A DNA stretch of 46,256 bases from CAZMVU01 sp964569295. GTDB taxonomy: Bacteria > Hydrogenedentota > Hydrogenedentia > Hydrogenedentales > JAGMZX01. The translations under genes and the position numbers were made by a program. Under the pieces are notes generated by a model. It was not told the origin of the DNA. It searched no databases and saw only the letters and a program-made list of their open reading frames with translations. Below are positions 32,292 through 42,105 of the stretch, piece after piece. Within the stretch, counting starts at the first letter, position 1; each line of letters starts with the position of its first letter. The stretch spans positions 1 to 46,256 of the forward strand of contig CAZMVU010000011.1 of the NCBI GenBank assembly GCA_964569295.1, read 5' to 3'.

Positions 32292-33122
32292 CTACGCGCC
32301 TGCTTCCACCATCGCGAGGAAGCCGGACACCATATCGACGTACTCGTCGCCATAGCGGCGCATGAAATTCTCATGACGCCCCCCTTCGAACAAGTGCATG
32401 CGTTTCACGGACGCACCGCATTGGTCAAACAGCGCTTCCGTTTCAGCGACCCGGAGTTCCGGCTCCGCGTCGCCGGCCATGATGAGCGTGGGCGCGGTGC
32501 ATCGGCGCAGGTACTCGACCGGGCGCAACTCGCCGCTCGTGACCCCCATGACGATCGGGGTGAGCACACGCATAGGTAACGCGATAAGATGCGGTACACC
32601 GGCCATGTCAAGCCGGTTGTCGAAGGCATTGTCGATGGTGTCATAACACGATTCAAGGACCACGAATGCCCAGTCAGGCTCGGCTTGAAGGCCGTAGCAG
32701 ATCGCCGCGGCGCCCATTGACACACCATGCACGCCGATTTCACTATAGCCGCGGTCACGCAAGAAGGCTTCGGCGGCGGCGAGGTCGTGCCGCTCATTCC
32801 AGCCCATGGTGACCAGCGCGGGGGCGCTCTCGCCCGTACCGCGAAAGTCGGGCTGGATCGTCGCGAAACCCCGCTTGCGGTAGTAGGCGGCGCGTTCGGT
32901 CATATTGTTACGGGTGGCGTCAATACCGGGCAGAAGAATCACCGCCCGGTCACCCTCCGCGTGGACATACCAGGCGGCAATCTCGATCCCGTCCCCGGTC
33001 TCGAAGTGGACCTCCGCTACGGGATACCCGGCAATTTCTTCGCGTTCCCGAATATCCCCGAAAGACGGGAACACGGCCATGCATACGCCCACAACATTCA
33101 CCACGAGCCACAACCAGACCAT
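32292..33122 (-). CDS. alpha/beta hydrolase with N-terminal membrane anchor
   Basis: 276 aa. A hydrophobic N-terminus (MVWLWLVVNVVGVCMAVF) acts as anchor or uncleaved signal. The hydrolase core has the oxyanion strand AVILLPGID, the PDFRGTGES turn, the nucleophile elbow HGVSMGAAA (Gly-x-Ser-x-Gly), the acid in LIMAGDAEPEL and the catalytic histidine in GGRHENF. This is the layout of serine esterases/peptidases of the BAAT/DLH-like group acting near the membrane. The substrate is unknown. It stands alone, between repeats and a gene-free stretch. Confidence 0.85.
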   Translation of the reverse strand: MVWLWLVVNVVGVCMAVFPSFGDIREREEIAGYPVAEVHFETGDGIEIAAWYVHAEGDRAVILLPGIDATRNNMTERAAYYRKRGFATIQPDFRGTGESAPALVTMGWNERHDLAAAEAFLRDRGYSEIGVHGVSMGAAAICYGLQAEPDWAFVVLESCYDTIDNAFDNRLDMAGVPHLIALPMRVLTPIVMGVTSGELRPVEYLRRCTAPTLIMAGDAEPELRVAETEALFDQCGASVKRMHLFEGGRHENFMRRYGDEYVDMVSGFLAMVEAGA

Positions 33123-33447
33123 GATCCTTTTTCACTCCTCTTCCTTCTGAGGCGGCGGGCGCACAAGCGTTATCCTCATACCGCTTCCGCACATCGGCCC
33201 CCGCGGCCATCAAAAGACACAGCATCAAAATGGCATACGCCGGCGCACCCGGCGCCTTTGATGTGTGCCCTTTTTCCCGCGTGGCTTTCCCATCTTCACA
33301 AGGGATATTCGGGAACCGCCATGCCTTGCCCGGTTCTCCATTCTGGGGCCGCGTCCCCAAAAAACGCGGCAAGTTCGCGAGAACAGAAGCCCATTGTTTC
33401 TTGGACCACAGCCCCTCGCAAATTGTTTCCAGGCAAACCGGCGCGGA
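33123..33447. other. gene-free stretch
   Basis: No supported gene. The short frames on both strands lack ribosome-binding sites and domain signals. A GCGTccccaaaaaACGC inverted repeat near 33351-33367 is the only local structure seen. Confidence 0.5.
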
Positions 33448-34761
33448 TCAGGAAGCATCGCTCTGGGGTTCGGCCCTGTACCCCAGATCGCGTACAATCT
33501 GAACGAGGTGATCGGGGTTTAACCCCTCCCCCGCAACACGCGCCCGGCCGGAATCAAGGTCGACTTCCGCACCGGTTACGCCAGGGGCCTCGCGCAGGCC
33601 ACGCTCGACCGCCCCGGAACAATGGCTGCAGTTCATGCCGGTTACCTTCAGGGTGAGTGAATCGGGCATGGTGTGCTTCTCCTTGGTTCCACGTAGATTG
33701 AACGGCACCCGCCAGTGAGCCGGCACGAGACTGACCAGGATTACCGCCACAAGCACAAAGGCGCTGATAATACTGATGAGACCGGCCTCTTCGCCATGTG
33801 CATGGGCCATCTGGGCATACGCGGAGGTATCGAGTGCGCCGAACAAACCATCGAGCACAAGCCCAAAAACAAGCCCCGCCACGAACACCGTGCCCACGTA
33901 AATCAACGCCGTGCGCCGCCCAAGCAGCTTCCACACGGTGGTGAACGTGGCAGCGTTGGTAGCTGGCCCGGCGATGAGGAAGGCCAATGCCGCCCCCGGC
34001 GAAGCGCCCATGTGCATGAAACCGACGGCAAGCGGAATCGAGGCCGTCGAGCAAACATAGAGTGGAATGCCAACGACAATCATGACCAGCATGGCCAGCG
34101 GGCCGCCGCCGATGTAGGACGCCAGGGCATCCTCCGGTATAAGTGCGGTAATCAGTCCCGCCAGAATAATCCCGAGCACAAGCGGCTTCGCGATATCCCG
34201 AGGCAGGGTAATCAGCCCATAGCGCAGGATGCGCACAATACGGGACTCACCGCCTTGTTCGGTATCGCAACATTCCGCAGAGCAATGGGCTTCGGGCGCC
34301 GGAACCGCCGGGACGAAAGCCTCTCCGGGACCGCCCACCTTCCTTTCCCCGGCAGATACCACCAGACCACCGACAACTCCGGTAATAAGCGCAATTGCGG
34401 GCCGGAATATGCCGAAGACCGGACCCAACATGCCCCACGTGGCAAGTATCGAGTCCACGCCAGTCTGGGGCGTGGCCAGCAGAAACCCTGTGGTCGCCCC
34501 ACGGCTGGCCCCATGCTGACGTATCGAGGCGGCAACCGCGATAACGCCGCAAGAACACAGCGGCAGCGGCACGCCGAACAGCACACTCTTGATTATCGGC
34601 ATAACGCCGTGACCGCCCAGGTGGCGCTCGATCCAGACCGCGCTCACCAGCACAGAAAGCACCCCGGCGACGAGAAACCCGAAGAGAAGGTAGGGAGCCA
34701 TCTGTACGGCTACCCCCCAGGTTTCCAGCGCAATGGTTTGTATGGAGTAGAGTAAATTCAT
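33448..34761 (-). CDS. heavy-metal efflux permease with C-terminal HMA domain
   Basis: 437 aa. Two blocks of four or so membrane helices belong to the ArsP/DUF318 permease family (PYLLFGFLVAGVLSVLV, GVPLPLCSCGVIAVAASIR, GIPLYVCSTASIPLAVGFM, IAGPATNAATFTTVW). The CSCG and CST motifs are the paired cysteine-bearing repeats of this family. Between the halves is a Cys/His loop (HCSAECCDTE), and the C-terminal 68 residues are a heavy-metal-associated domain with GMNCSHCSGAVERGL, whose CxxC binds the ion. The arrangement matches SO_0444-type copper/zinc efflux transporters. The start at 34761 is chosen because the first membrane helix begins there. No metal-responsive regulator is adjacent. Confidence 0.88.
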   Translation of the reverse strand: MNLLYSIQTIALETWGVAVQMAPYLLFGFLVAGVLSVLVSAVWIERHLGGHGVMPIIKSVLFGVPLPLCSCGVIAVAASIRQHGASRGATTGFLLATPQTGVDSILATWGMLGPVFGIFRPAIALITGVVGGLVVSAGERKVGGPGEAFVPAVPAPEAHCSAECCDTEQGGESRIVRILRYGLITLPRDIAKPLVLGIILAGLITALIPEDALASYIGGGPLAMLVMIVVGIPLYVCSTASIPLAVGFMHMGASPGAALAFLIAGPATNAATFTTVWKLLGRRTALIYVGTVFVAGLVFGLVLDGLFGALDTSAYAQMAHAHGEEAGLISIISAFVLVAVILVSLVPAHWRVPFNLRGTKEKHTMPDSLTLKVTGMNCSHCSGAVERGLREAPGVTGAEVDLDSGRARVAGEGLNPDHLVQIVRDLGYRAEPQSDAS

Positions 34762-35065
34762 GGTTGGAACCGGTTGCCCTTGTCCACTTACGTCATTGCG
34801 GCACAAGAGGTTGACTTGTTGCGGCCTTCCTATCTGGAAACACGGCGCTGGCGGCAAATCTTCCAGCGGATGCCGCACGCACCAAGCATAATGTCACTAA
34901 GGGCGCGGTCAGATAAAGACAGCTTTTCAAGAATTGCGCTTCTTTCTCGGGCGTGCTAAACTGTTTCTGGTATCGTTGGCGGACATTTGCCACTAGATGT
35001 TGTTGTATTCTGAAGCCCATCAACGAGCCATGGCAATTACATGCGACATGTGGTAACAATAAACC
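34762..35065. other. divergent intergenic region
   Basis: Separates the efflux permease (minus) from the TPR protein (plus), so it should hold both promoters. I find no strong -35/-10 pair; a TTGGCGGACATTTGCC near 34978 falls one base short of sigma-54 spacing. No gene is supported. Confidence 0.5.
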
Positions 35066-38000
35066 ATGCCCAAGAATCCCGAAGAGAGACACCAAGCGGA
35101 CCCGCATTCCGGAGAAGAGCCTGACGCCACCCTCCCACCGGAAATCCTTGACGCATTGCGCGCGGCGGAAGCAGGCGACAAGGATGCGCCGTTGTTGGAC
35201 AATGAACGTGTGACGGAAGCGGATGTGCCGGAAACGCCGTTGCCATCCCCTCCTACGCAAACCGGGGCGTCCTCCAGCACGCCGCCTGATTCAGCGCAAG
35301 ATACAACGAACGCCTCGGAAAATTCTTTGCGCAACGCGCTCATGGGCATAATCGACATTCTCGAGTACGAGCACGACGAAGAGGCGGCCGCCGCGCTGCT
35401 GCAGAATCCTGAGGGGACGGCCGCATCGGACAACACGGAAACGCCCCCCGTAAGCGTGCCTTCCAATGAGCCCGAAATCGCCCCGGGAAACCAAAATCGG
35501 GAAGAACAGGGCGAAGAGGATACCGCGAATGATGAAGAGACCGGGCAGCAGGCACCGGATACCGCCGAAGAAGAACTGAACCTGCTCTCGCCGGAAGACC
35601 TCGACGAACTGGGCGCATTGCAATCGTTTTCTGACACAGACACGGCCGCCGACACAAACCCTATGCCGGATGAACCCAGCGAACCGCCAGCGGAAACAGG
35701 CGAGCCCGCCCTGCCCGAGGAACCGGCCGCGGAGCGCGAAGCGTCTCTAGAACCGGATGCGCCCGATAGTGTTATGGTAGCCGACACGGGCATAAACGCT
35801 CCTGAAGAAGGCGATGCGCAGGAAAACAGCGGCGAAGACGATGCCGGCGAAGGCGTTCAAAACGGCATTGATACATCACGCACAAAGGCCGACGACGAAC
35901 CGCCGCAGGAAAACGCCGAACACAGCCAGACGGAAGAAGCACAACCAAGCGCAGAGCAAGCGCCTTCTGAAGCCAGTGAAAATGCCGTGAGGGGCGGCGC
36001 CGGCCAACGCCGGGCAGCCGGAGAATTCGAACCGCAGGAGCCCGAACCGGCCGACACGACTGGCGAAGCGCCCCCCGCCCCCGAGGAAACTGCGCAAGCG
36101 CCCCGCGAAGCAGAAACCGCCAAGGAACCGCTGGACCAAGACGACCTCGAAGCCCTCATCGCCGCTGTAGACCGGGACACCACGGACAGTGCGGCAGAGA
36201 CGGATATGCCGGCAGAGAATGAGAAGGTCGACCAAAATATGGTCGACGCGCTCTTGCAAGAAATATCCGGCGCAACCGCAGACGCCGCGGGCAATGATAC
36301 CGAGGCGCCCCTCGACGGCGATATGGACGAACCGGTCGTGCCAGCAAAGACGCAGACAGACGAGGCGCAGCCGGCGGGCGAAAAACCGGATGAAGGGGGC
36401 CCCGCCAACCAGGCGCTCATCGATGCCTTGCTTGCCGGAGCGGACAGCGAGGGCGGTAATGTGGGCTCGGAGAATCTCGCCGCGGCCGCCACCTCCAAGC
36501 CGCCAGATAGCGAGGCGGGCCTGCTCTCTCAAGAAGACCTTGACGCGATGGTCGCCCAGGCACAGGCGCAGCAAGAACACCCCGAGAAGCAACGCGCCGC
36601 CCAGACCCCAGATACCGCGCACGGACCGCCGGAGATGACAGAAGATGAGGTCGCGGCAACCAAAGAAAAACCCGGACGCGATTACAAGAAGCTGCTGAAA
36701 GCCCTGGCGGTCCGCCGTGAACCGGGGCCGGTGGGACGCTTTATGCGCCGCAATGCGCCCCGCATCGCGGCTTCGCTGGCCGCAGGCCTCCTGGCCGCCC
36801 TGGGTGCCTTTACCGGTTTGTATCAACACAATGAACGTACGCCAAGCATGACGATGCTCAAAGAAGCCACGGAAACACCCACCCTCGAAACGGCAATACG
36901 CCGGGCCAGGGAACTCATGGCGGCGGAAGAATACACGCACGCCGCGGCGCTCCTCGAACGCCCGATTGCAGAGGCCCCGCTGAGCCCATTGCGCGCCGAT
37001 GCGCAGTATCTGCGGGCAGAAGCGCTGTACCGCGCCTTGCCATCGCCGCCGGACGACAACGAGGCCCGCCGCGTACTCGCGGAGTTGCAGCGGGTTACCG
37101 AAAACGCACCTGCTCACCCACGCGCGCCTTTTGCACTGCACTGGCAAGGGCGGCTGTTCGAAGCACTGCGGATGAACTCGGACGCCCAGGCGGCCTATGC
37201 GCGCGTCATCCAGAACTACGGCGGCGCGCCCAACCTCGAGCAAGTCCTGCTCGATGCAGCACGCCTCGCCCTCGACCGGCACCATCCCGAAAATGCGCTC
37301 GTCTATGCGCGCCAGATACTGCAACAATTCCCTGACTCGACACACCACCGCCGTGCAGAGTTGCTCATTGGCGACGCCTACGCTCAGAGCGGCATGGTCA
37401 GTGAGGCGCGTGCACTATATGTGGCCATGGCGGAGAACAGCGCGGAACCGGCCACGAGCGCCAAGGCATTTCAGCGCCTGGGCGAGATGGCCCTGGAGCA
37501 GGGCCGGTTTGAAGATGCCATCGAAATGCTCGAGCGGCGCCTCGAAAACGCGACCACCACAGCGGGCAACGACCGGGTATACCTGAAGCTGGCCCAGGCA
37601 TACCGCCAGGCCGGGCGCCTCGAGGACGCACGGGACACACTGAACGACCTTATCAACTTCTTCCCCGAATCCCAGGTAACGCCCGAGGCGTATATCGCCC
37701 TGTCGCGTACCCTCGCCGACATGGGCCAACAGCCGGAAGCGATCCGGGTCGCACAACAGGCGCTGTCGCGCTATGACGAAAACCCCGCCATACTCGAATA
37801 TGCGGGCAAGCTCTACGCGAACACGGGGCGCCACAATGAAGCCGCAGACCTCCTGGTGGCGGCGGATAAAGCAGGCGCGCAGGATCCCGCCCTGCTCCTG
37901 GCGGCTGGCAAACACTACCGCCGGGGCGGGCAACCGATTGAGGCATTGCGCACCTTCGAACGCATCGGCAGGGAATACCCGCGCGCCGGGCAGGCGGTCA

Positions 38001-38869
38001 CAGGCAATATCGAAGCGGCCAATGTGCTGTATGGACTCGGCCAAAGCAACGAGGCCGTCCAACGCCTTGAAAACATTACGGCGACAAGCAATAAGGCGGA
38101 CCGCCGATTGCCCGCCCTGACAAGCCTGGCGAAAATCTACCGGGACATGGGCTTGCGCGAACGCCTCAAGGAAACAGCGCAGGAGTTGACGACACTCTCC
38201 GACGAACCGGAGGTGCTTGCCGAGGCCGCCACCGCCCTGTTCGATGCCGAAGCGTACAGCGAAGGCCTGGCCCTCGCCGAGCGTGTCGACCTGAGCCGTC
38301 TGCCGGATCGGACCGCGTATGAACTGCTTATGGCGCAAGGCCAGGCGCTCACGCGTTTCGATCCACGGCGTGCCCTCGACAAGATGGAAGACGCCTACAT
38401 GAGCTACCCCGAAGCACGATCACCGGCGGGTGATCGCAAGCTGCTGGCGGCCTACTTGGCCACGAACCGCCGGGCCGCCGCGCGCCGCATCATCACGGAA
38501 CTCGATGCGCACGCGCGCAACAACCCAGTGGACGCGCCGCACTTCATACATGCTGCGGTTGCCTGGGGCGATCATCTGCTGGATATCGGCGACCACCGCG
38601 AAGCCGCCAAGGCATACGGACAGGCCCTGGAAACCGCACAACGGGCGGATGAATTGCCGGGCGAAGCAGCGCGGGCAATGCAATGGGCGAAGTATCAACA
38701 GGCCAATGCCCTCCTCGAGAGCAACCGATTCTCCGACAGCCTGGCGCTACTCGACGAGGTGGCGGAATCGAACGCACCGTGGGCCACTGAAGCGGCCGCA
38801 AAGGCGGACTATGCACGCATCGAGCAACGGCTGCGCGGCGGCCCTGTTTCCACAGAGGAGGCGGGGTAA
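35066..38869 (+). CDS. giant acidic, single-pass membrane TPR protein with FliM-like motifs
   Basis: 1267 aa. Residues 1-550 are acidic, Ala/Glu/Pro-rich and probably disordered, with at least six short helical motifs resembling the CheY-binding N-terminus of FliM (S-Q-E/D-E-I-D-A-L-L): PPEILDAL near 24, LSPEDLDEL near 173, LDQDDLEALI near 356, DQNMVDALL near 388, NQALIDALL near 448 and LSQEDLDAMV near 487. One transmembrane helix (IAASLAAGLLAALGAFTGLY, about 567-587) follows a basic stretch. The remaining 660 residues are TPR-type repeats (for example ALVYARQILQQFP, KLAQAYRQAGRLEDA). The acidic half should be cytoplasmic and the TPR half periplasmic. A FlgN-like gene and an NtrB/NtrC-type pair follow. 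It may scaffold a motility or envelope complex; the role is unproven. Confidence 0.85.
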   Translation: MPKNPEERHQADPHSGEEPDATLPPEILDALRAAEAGDKDAPLLDNERVTEADVPETPLPSPPTQTGASSSTPPDSAQDTTNASENSLRNALMGIIDILEYEHDEEAAAALLQNPEGTAASDNTETPPVSVPSNEPEIAPGNQNREEQGEEDTANDEETGQQAPDTAEEELNLLSPEDLDELGALQSFSDTDTAADTNPMPDEPSEPPAETGEPALPEEPAAEREASLEPDAPDSVMVADTGINAPEEGDAQENSGEDDAGEGVQNGIDTSRTKADDEPPQENAEHSQTEEAQPSAEQAPSEASENAVRGGAGQRRAAGEFEPQEPEPADTTGEAPPAPEETAQAPREAETAKEPLDQDDLEALIAAVDRDTTDSAAETDMPAENEKVDQNMVDALLQEISGATADAAGNDTEAPLDGDMDEPVVPAKTQTDEAQPAGEKPDEGGPANQALIDALLAGADSEGGNVGSENLAAAATSKPPDSEAGLLSQEDLDAMVAQAQAQQEHPEKQRAAQTPDTAHGPPEMTEDEVAATKEKPGRDYKKLLKALAVRREPGPVGRFMRRNAPRIAASLAAGLLAALGAFTGLYQHNERTPSMTMLKEATETPTLETAIRRARELMAAEEYTHAAALLERPIAEAPLSPLRADAQYLRAEALYRALPSPPDDNEARRVLAELQRVTENAPAHPRAPFALHWQGRLFEALRMNSDAQAAYARVIQNYGGAPNLEQVLLDAARLALDRHHPENALVYARQILQQFPDSTHHRRAELLIGDAYAQSGMVSEARALYVAMAENSAEPATSAKAFQRLGEMALEQGRFEDAIEMLERRLENATTTAGNDRVYLKLAQAYRQAGRLEDARDTLNDLINFFPESQVTPEAYIALSRTLADMGQQPEAIRVAQQALSRYDENPAILEYAGKLYANTGRHNEAADLLVAADKAGAQDPALLLAAGKHYRRGGQPIEALRTFERIGREYPRAGQAVTGNIEAANVLYGLGQSNEAVQRLENITATSNKADRRLPALTSLAKIYRDMGLRERLKETAQELTTLSDEPEVLAEAATALFDAEAYSEGLALAERVDLSRLPDRTAYELLMAQGQALTRFDPRRALDKMEDAYMSYPEARSPAGDRKLLAAYLATNRRAAARRIITELDAHARNNPVDAPHFIHAAVAWGDHLLDIGDHREAAKAYGQALETAQRADELPGEAARAMQWAKYQQANALLESNRFSDSLALLDEVAESNAPWATEAAAKADYARIEQRLRGGPVSTEEAG

Positions 38870-38871
38870 TC

Positions 38872-39318
38872 ATGGCCGGTCATCTTCTGGCGGATCGTGT
38901 ACAGCGCTACTTGGCGCGGCAGACCGCATGGGTCGAGGCGGAACTCGAGGCGGTCGACACCACCATGCCTGCCTTGGCCCACCCCGATGCGGATCTCGAT
39001 GCGATGGCCGCGGCGCAGGAGAAACGGCTGCGCGAACTGGAGCACTTCGCCCGGGAATCGCAGGCACTCTTGCGCGAGTGGAAAGCGGCCACGGACGTGC
39101 CGGAAAACATGCGCAAAACCGTGCGTGAACAGGCCCGGAAAACCCAACACCTCGTGAACACGCTCAGCGAACGTTCACATGCTGCGGCAAAGGCCGCGTC
39201 GGACGCGCGGGAACAGCGGCGCGCGGAGTATGACGCGGCACGCAAGGGGCATCAGCAATTGCGAAAGTATCACCCCCACGGCGACAGCAATACCGGACGC
39301 ATAGACCGGCAGGTATAA
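38872..39318 (+). CDS. small coiled-coil protein, possibly FlgN-like
   Basis: 148 aa, almost wholly helical. DADLDAMAAAQEKRLRELEH followed by ALLREWKAA and a long C-terminal helix ending in KYHPHGDSNTGRIDRQV recalls FlgN-family export chaperones, which hold hook-filament junction proteins before secretion. The similarity is in layout only. It starts 2 bp after the stop of the giant TPR gene and is probably translated with it. If the FlgN reading is right, it supports a flagellar role for this locus together with the FliM-like motifs upstream and the NtrB/NtrC-type pair downstream. Confidence 0.6.
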   Translation: MAGHLLADRVQRYLARQTAWVEAELEAVDTTMPALAHPDADLDAMAAAQEKRLRELEHFARESQALLREWKAATDVPENMRKTVREQARKTQHLVNTLSERSHAAAKAASDAREQRRAEYDAARKGHQQLRKYHPHGDSNTGRIDRQV

Positions 39319-39387
39319 CGTGGGTAAGACAGGGTGCAGGCGTGATACTGCGAATTGCCTGAACTAACGCAAAACATAAAGAGTGAA

Positions 39388-39408
39388 GCGGACAACGGGA
39401 CTGTCCGC
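39388..39408. promoter_or_regulatory. inverted repeat upstream of sensor kinase
   Basis: GCGGACA (39388-39394) and TGTCCGC (39402-39408) form a perfect seven-base dyad with seven bases between, 106 bp before the kinase start. It is a possible operator or short hairpin separating the upstream pair from the kinase-regulator pair. Confidence 0.35.
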
Positions 39409-39513
39409 GCGAATCTGCGCGTGTCCTGCCGAGTCCTCTTCTTCGACGTGGAAGTGGTGCGTGTACCTGTATCGGCAGCGCCCCGCTCCAAGAGAAACGC
39501 ATAACGGATCCCC

Positions 39514-40677
39514 ATGAGCTTTGAGAGGAACGACAAGAACGTAGACATCCAGGCACTGGCCCAGGCGATGGACCTCTTCACTCATGCCACCTCGAGCATG
39601 GAGGAGGCCTACCGCCGCCTCGAGCAGCGCGTGGAAAGCCTCGACCAGGAACTCGCACAGAAGAACCGCGATCTCGCCCTCACCACCGACTACCTCGGCA
39701 ACCTGCTCGAGAGCATGTCGGACGGGGTGCTCGCGGTGGATGCCCATGGCATGATCACCCGGTTCAACCGCGCCGCCAGCGCCATCACCGGCTACGCGGC
39801 CGGGGAGGTGCTCGACCGGCCTTTCCACGAGGTCTTCGGGCGCGACTTCGTGGCCCCACGCACGCCCAGCGGCAACCCGCAACTGCGCGCGAAAAGCGGC
39901 CGGCCCGTGCCCGTGAACGAGCGCAATTCACCCGTGGCCGATCGCGAGGGACGGCGCATGGGCTACGTGAAAACCTTCCAGGACCTCAGCGAAATCAAGG
40001 CGCTGCGCGAACAGATGCGCCAGGTGGACCGCCTCGCGGCCATCGGCGAAATGGCCGCCACCGTCGCCCACGAAATCCGCAACCCCCTCGGCGGCCTGCG
40101 CGGCTTTGCTGCCTTGCTCGCCCGCGACCTCGAGGAAGACGACCCGCGCCGCCGCCTCGTCGACAAGATTCTCGCGGGAGCGGAAAGCCTGGACAAGGTA
40201 GTCAATGAACTTCTCGAATACACACGGCCTGTCGAACTCAACCTGCGCCCTACCCGTTGCGGCGACATCGTCGAGGCGGCATGCGGTTACCTCGAATACG
40301 ACGCGCAACGGATTCACATCGAGAACGCGGTGCACCCGGAAACCCGCGTGCGCGCCGATGCCGACAAAATGCGCCAGGTCTTTCTCAACATCCTGTTGAA
40401 TGCGGTCCAGAGCATCCCTGCGCAAGGGCGCGTGCGCGTCTGGGCGCAAGCCGAAGAGGATGACGTGGCGGTACTGTTTTCCGATACCGGGATCGGCATG
40501 GATGACGATCAGATCGAGCGCGTGTTCTCCCCCTTCTTTACCACGAAGGAAAAGGGCACCGGCCTCGGGCTCGCCGTGTCGCAGAAGATTGTCGAAGGCC
40601 ACGGCGGCGCAATCCTGGCGCGGTCGCTGCCGGGCGAAGGAACCACTATCACCGTCCGCCTCCCACGCACGGAGTAA
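39514..40677 (+). CDS. cytoplasmic PAS-domain sensor histidine kinase (NtrB/FleS-like)
   Basis: 387 aa. A coiled coil (about 20-65) leads into a PAS domain (LLESMSDGVLAVDAHGMITR, about 65-165). The HisKA domain has ATVAHEIRNPLGGLRGFAAL, with the phospho-accepting His near 186. The HATPase domain has N-box FLNILLNAVQS near 292, FSDTGIGMD and GTGLGLAVSQKIVEGHGG. There is no membrane segment. The arrangement is that of NtrB, AtoS and the flagellar kinase FleS. The downstream sigma-54 activator begins 10 bp after the stop and is the expected partner. Given the flagellar-like neighbours, control of motility genes is a reasonable but unproven guess. Confidence 0.92.
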   Translation: MSFERNDKNVDIQALAQAMDLFTHATSSMEEAYRRLEQRVESLDQELAQKNRDLALTTDYLGNLLESMSDGVLAVDAHGMITRFNRAASAITGYAAGEVLDRPFHEVFGRDFVAPRTPSGNPQLRAKSGRPVPVNERNSPVADREGRRMGYVKTFQDLSEIKALREQMRQVDRLAAIGEMAATVAHEIRNPLGGLRGFAALLARDLEEDDPRRRLVDKILAGAESLDKVVNELLEYTRPVELNLRPTRCGDIVEAACGYLEYDAQRIHIENAVHPETRVRADADKMRQVFLNILLNAVQSIPAQGRVRVWAQAEEDDVAVLFSDTGIGMDDDQIERVFSPFFTTKEKGTGLGLAVSQKIVEGHGGAILARSLPGEGTTITVRLPRTE

Positions 40678-40687
40678 CACAGTTTTT

Positions 40688-42043
40688 ATGGCGAAGCACC
40701 GGATACTCGTAATCGACGACGAAGAACTCATGCGCGAGTATGTCGAGGAGGCCATGGCCCGCGCCGGCCACCGGGTCGACGCGGTGGGCAACGGCCCCGA
40801 CGGCGTCGCGCTCGTTGAAAAGAACACCTACGACGTGGTCATTACTGATTTGAAGATGACCCCCATGGACGGCATCGCCGTGTTGCGGCAGGTGCGCACC
40901 CTCAGCCCGGACACGGCGGTCATCATGATGACCGCCTATGGCACCATAGAGAACGCCGTGGCCGCCCTGCGCGAAGGCGCCTCCGACTACATCCTCAAGC
41001 CATTCACGCCCGAGGCCATCGAGGTGTCCGTCGATCGCGTCCTCGAGAGCCAGCGCCTGTCCGAAGAAAACCGCTACCTGCGCAAAGAGGTGAACGCCCC
41101 CTTCAACTACGGCGCCATGGTCGGCACGAGCCCCGCCATGCTGCAAGTCTACGCTCAAATCAAGAAGGTGGCCGGCACCCGCGCTACCGTGCTCATCCGC
41201 GGAGAAAGCGGCACCGGCAAGGAACTCGTCGCCCGCGCAATCCATTACGGCGGCGGCCGCCGCGACCGGCCGTTCGTCAAGGTGAATTGCGCGGCCCTCT
41301 CCGCCGGCATACTCGAAAGCGAATTGTTCGGCCATGAAAAGGGCGCCTTCACCAGCGCCCACGAACGCAAGATCGGCCGGTTCGAACTCGCCGACACCGG
41401 TACCCTGCTCCTCGACGAAGTGAGCGAGATCAACCGCGACCTGCAACCCAAGCTGCTCCGCGCTTTGCAGGAACGCGAGTTCGAGCGCGTTGGGGGCAAT
41501 GTGCCCATCCAGGTGGACACCCACATCCTCGCCACCTCGAACCGCGACCTCGAGCAGGCCGTGCAAGAGGGCGCCTTCCGCCAGGATCTGTTTTTCCGCC
41601 TCAACGTGATTACCCTGCATCTGCCCCCGTTACGAAAACGCCGCGAAGACATCCCCCCCCTCATCAACCACTTCCTCCAGCGCTACAACCAGGAAAACGG
41701 CAAGCACATCCGCGAGGTCACGCCCGAAGCGCGCAAGCTCCTCACCCAATACGACTGGCCGGGCAACGTGCGCGAATTGCAGAACGCCATCGAGCGCGCG
41801 GTCGTGCTCACCTCCGACGACGTGCTTGATACCGATCTGTTCGCGCTGGGACTCGCCCCGGCCGCCACGCCGATTCCGGGCAATGCGCTCGCCATACGCC
41901 CCGGCGCCACCGTGGCAGAAATGGAGCGCCGCCTCATCCTCGCCACCCTCGAACACTGCAACCAGAACCGCACCCAAACTGCCGAAATGCTTGGCATATC
42001 CGTGCGCACCCTGCGCAACAAGCTCAACGAGTACCAAGGGTGA
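40688..42043 (+). CDS. NtrC-family sigma-54 response regulator (FleR/FlgR-like)
   Basis: 451 aa. Receiver domain (VIDDEE pocket, phospho-acceptor Asp near 55 in VITDLKM), AAA+ domain with Walker A GESGTGKE near 173, Walker B LLLDEVSEI and arginine-containing PGNVRELQNAIERAV, and a Fis-type helix-turn-helix at the end (TQTAEMLGISVRTLRNKL). The sigma-54 contact loop reads GAFTSA near 218 instead of GAFTGA; the Gly-to-Ser change is seen in some flagellar-type regulators and could alter promoter activation. The ATG at 40688 starts the receiver domain; upstream frame extension overlaps the kinase gene and is ignored. Confidence 0.93.
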   Translation: MAKHRILVIDDEELMREYVEEAMARAGHRVDAVGNGPDGVALVEKNTYDVVITDLKMTPMDGIAVLRQVRTLSPDTAVIMMTAYGTIENAVAALREGASDYILKPFTPEAIEVSVDRVLESQRLSEENRYLRKEVNAPFNYGAMVGTSPAMLQVYAQIKKVAGTRATVLIRGESGTGKELVARAIHYGGGRRDRPFVKVNCAALSAGILESELFGHEKGAFTSAHERKIGRFELADTGTLLLDEVSEINRDLQPKLLRALQEREFERVGGNVPIQVDTHILATSNRDLEQAVQEGAFRQDLFFRLNVITLHLPPLRKRREDIPPLINHFLQRYNQENGKHIREVTPEARKLLTQYDWPGNVRELQNAIERAVVLTSDDVLDTDLFALGLAPAATPIPGNALAIRPGATVAEMERRLILATLEHCNQNRTQTAEMLGISVRTLRNKLNEYQG

Positions 42044-42085
42044 TGGCGGCAAGAAATCGCAACCTCCCTGATCAAGTCTATCGAA

Positions 42086-42105
42086 AAGAGGCTGAAAAAC
42101 CTCTT
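42086..42105 (+). terminator. hairpin after response regulator
   Basis: AAGAGG (42086-42091) pairs with CCTCTT (42100-42105) around an A-rich loop, 43 bp after the regulator stop. There is no T-run, so termination would be weak. Confidence 0.35.
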
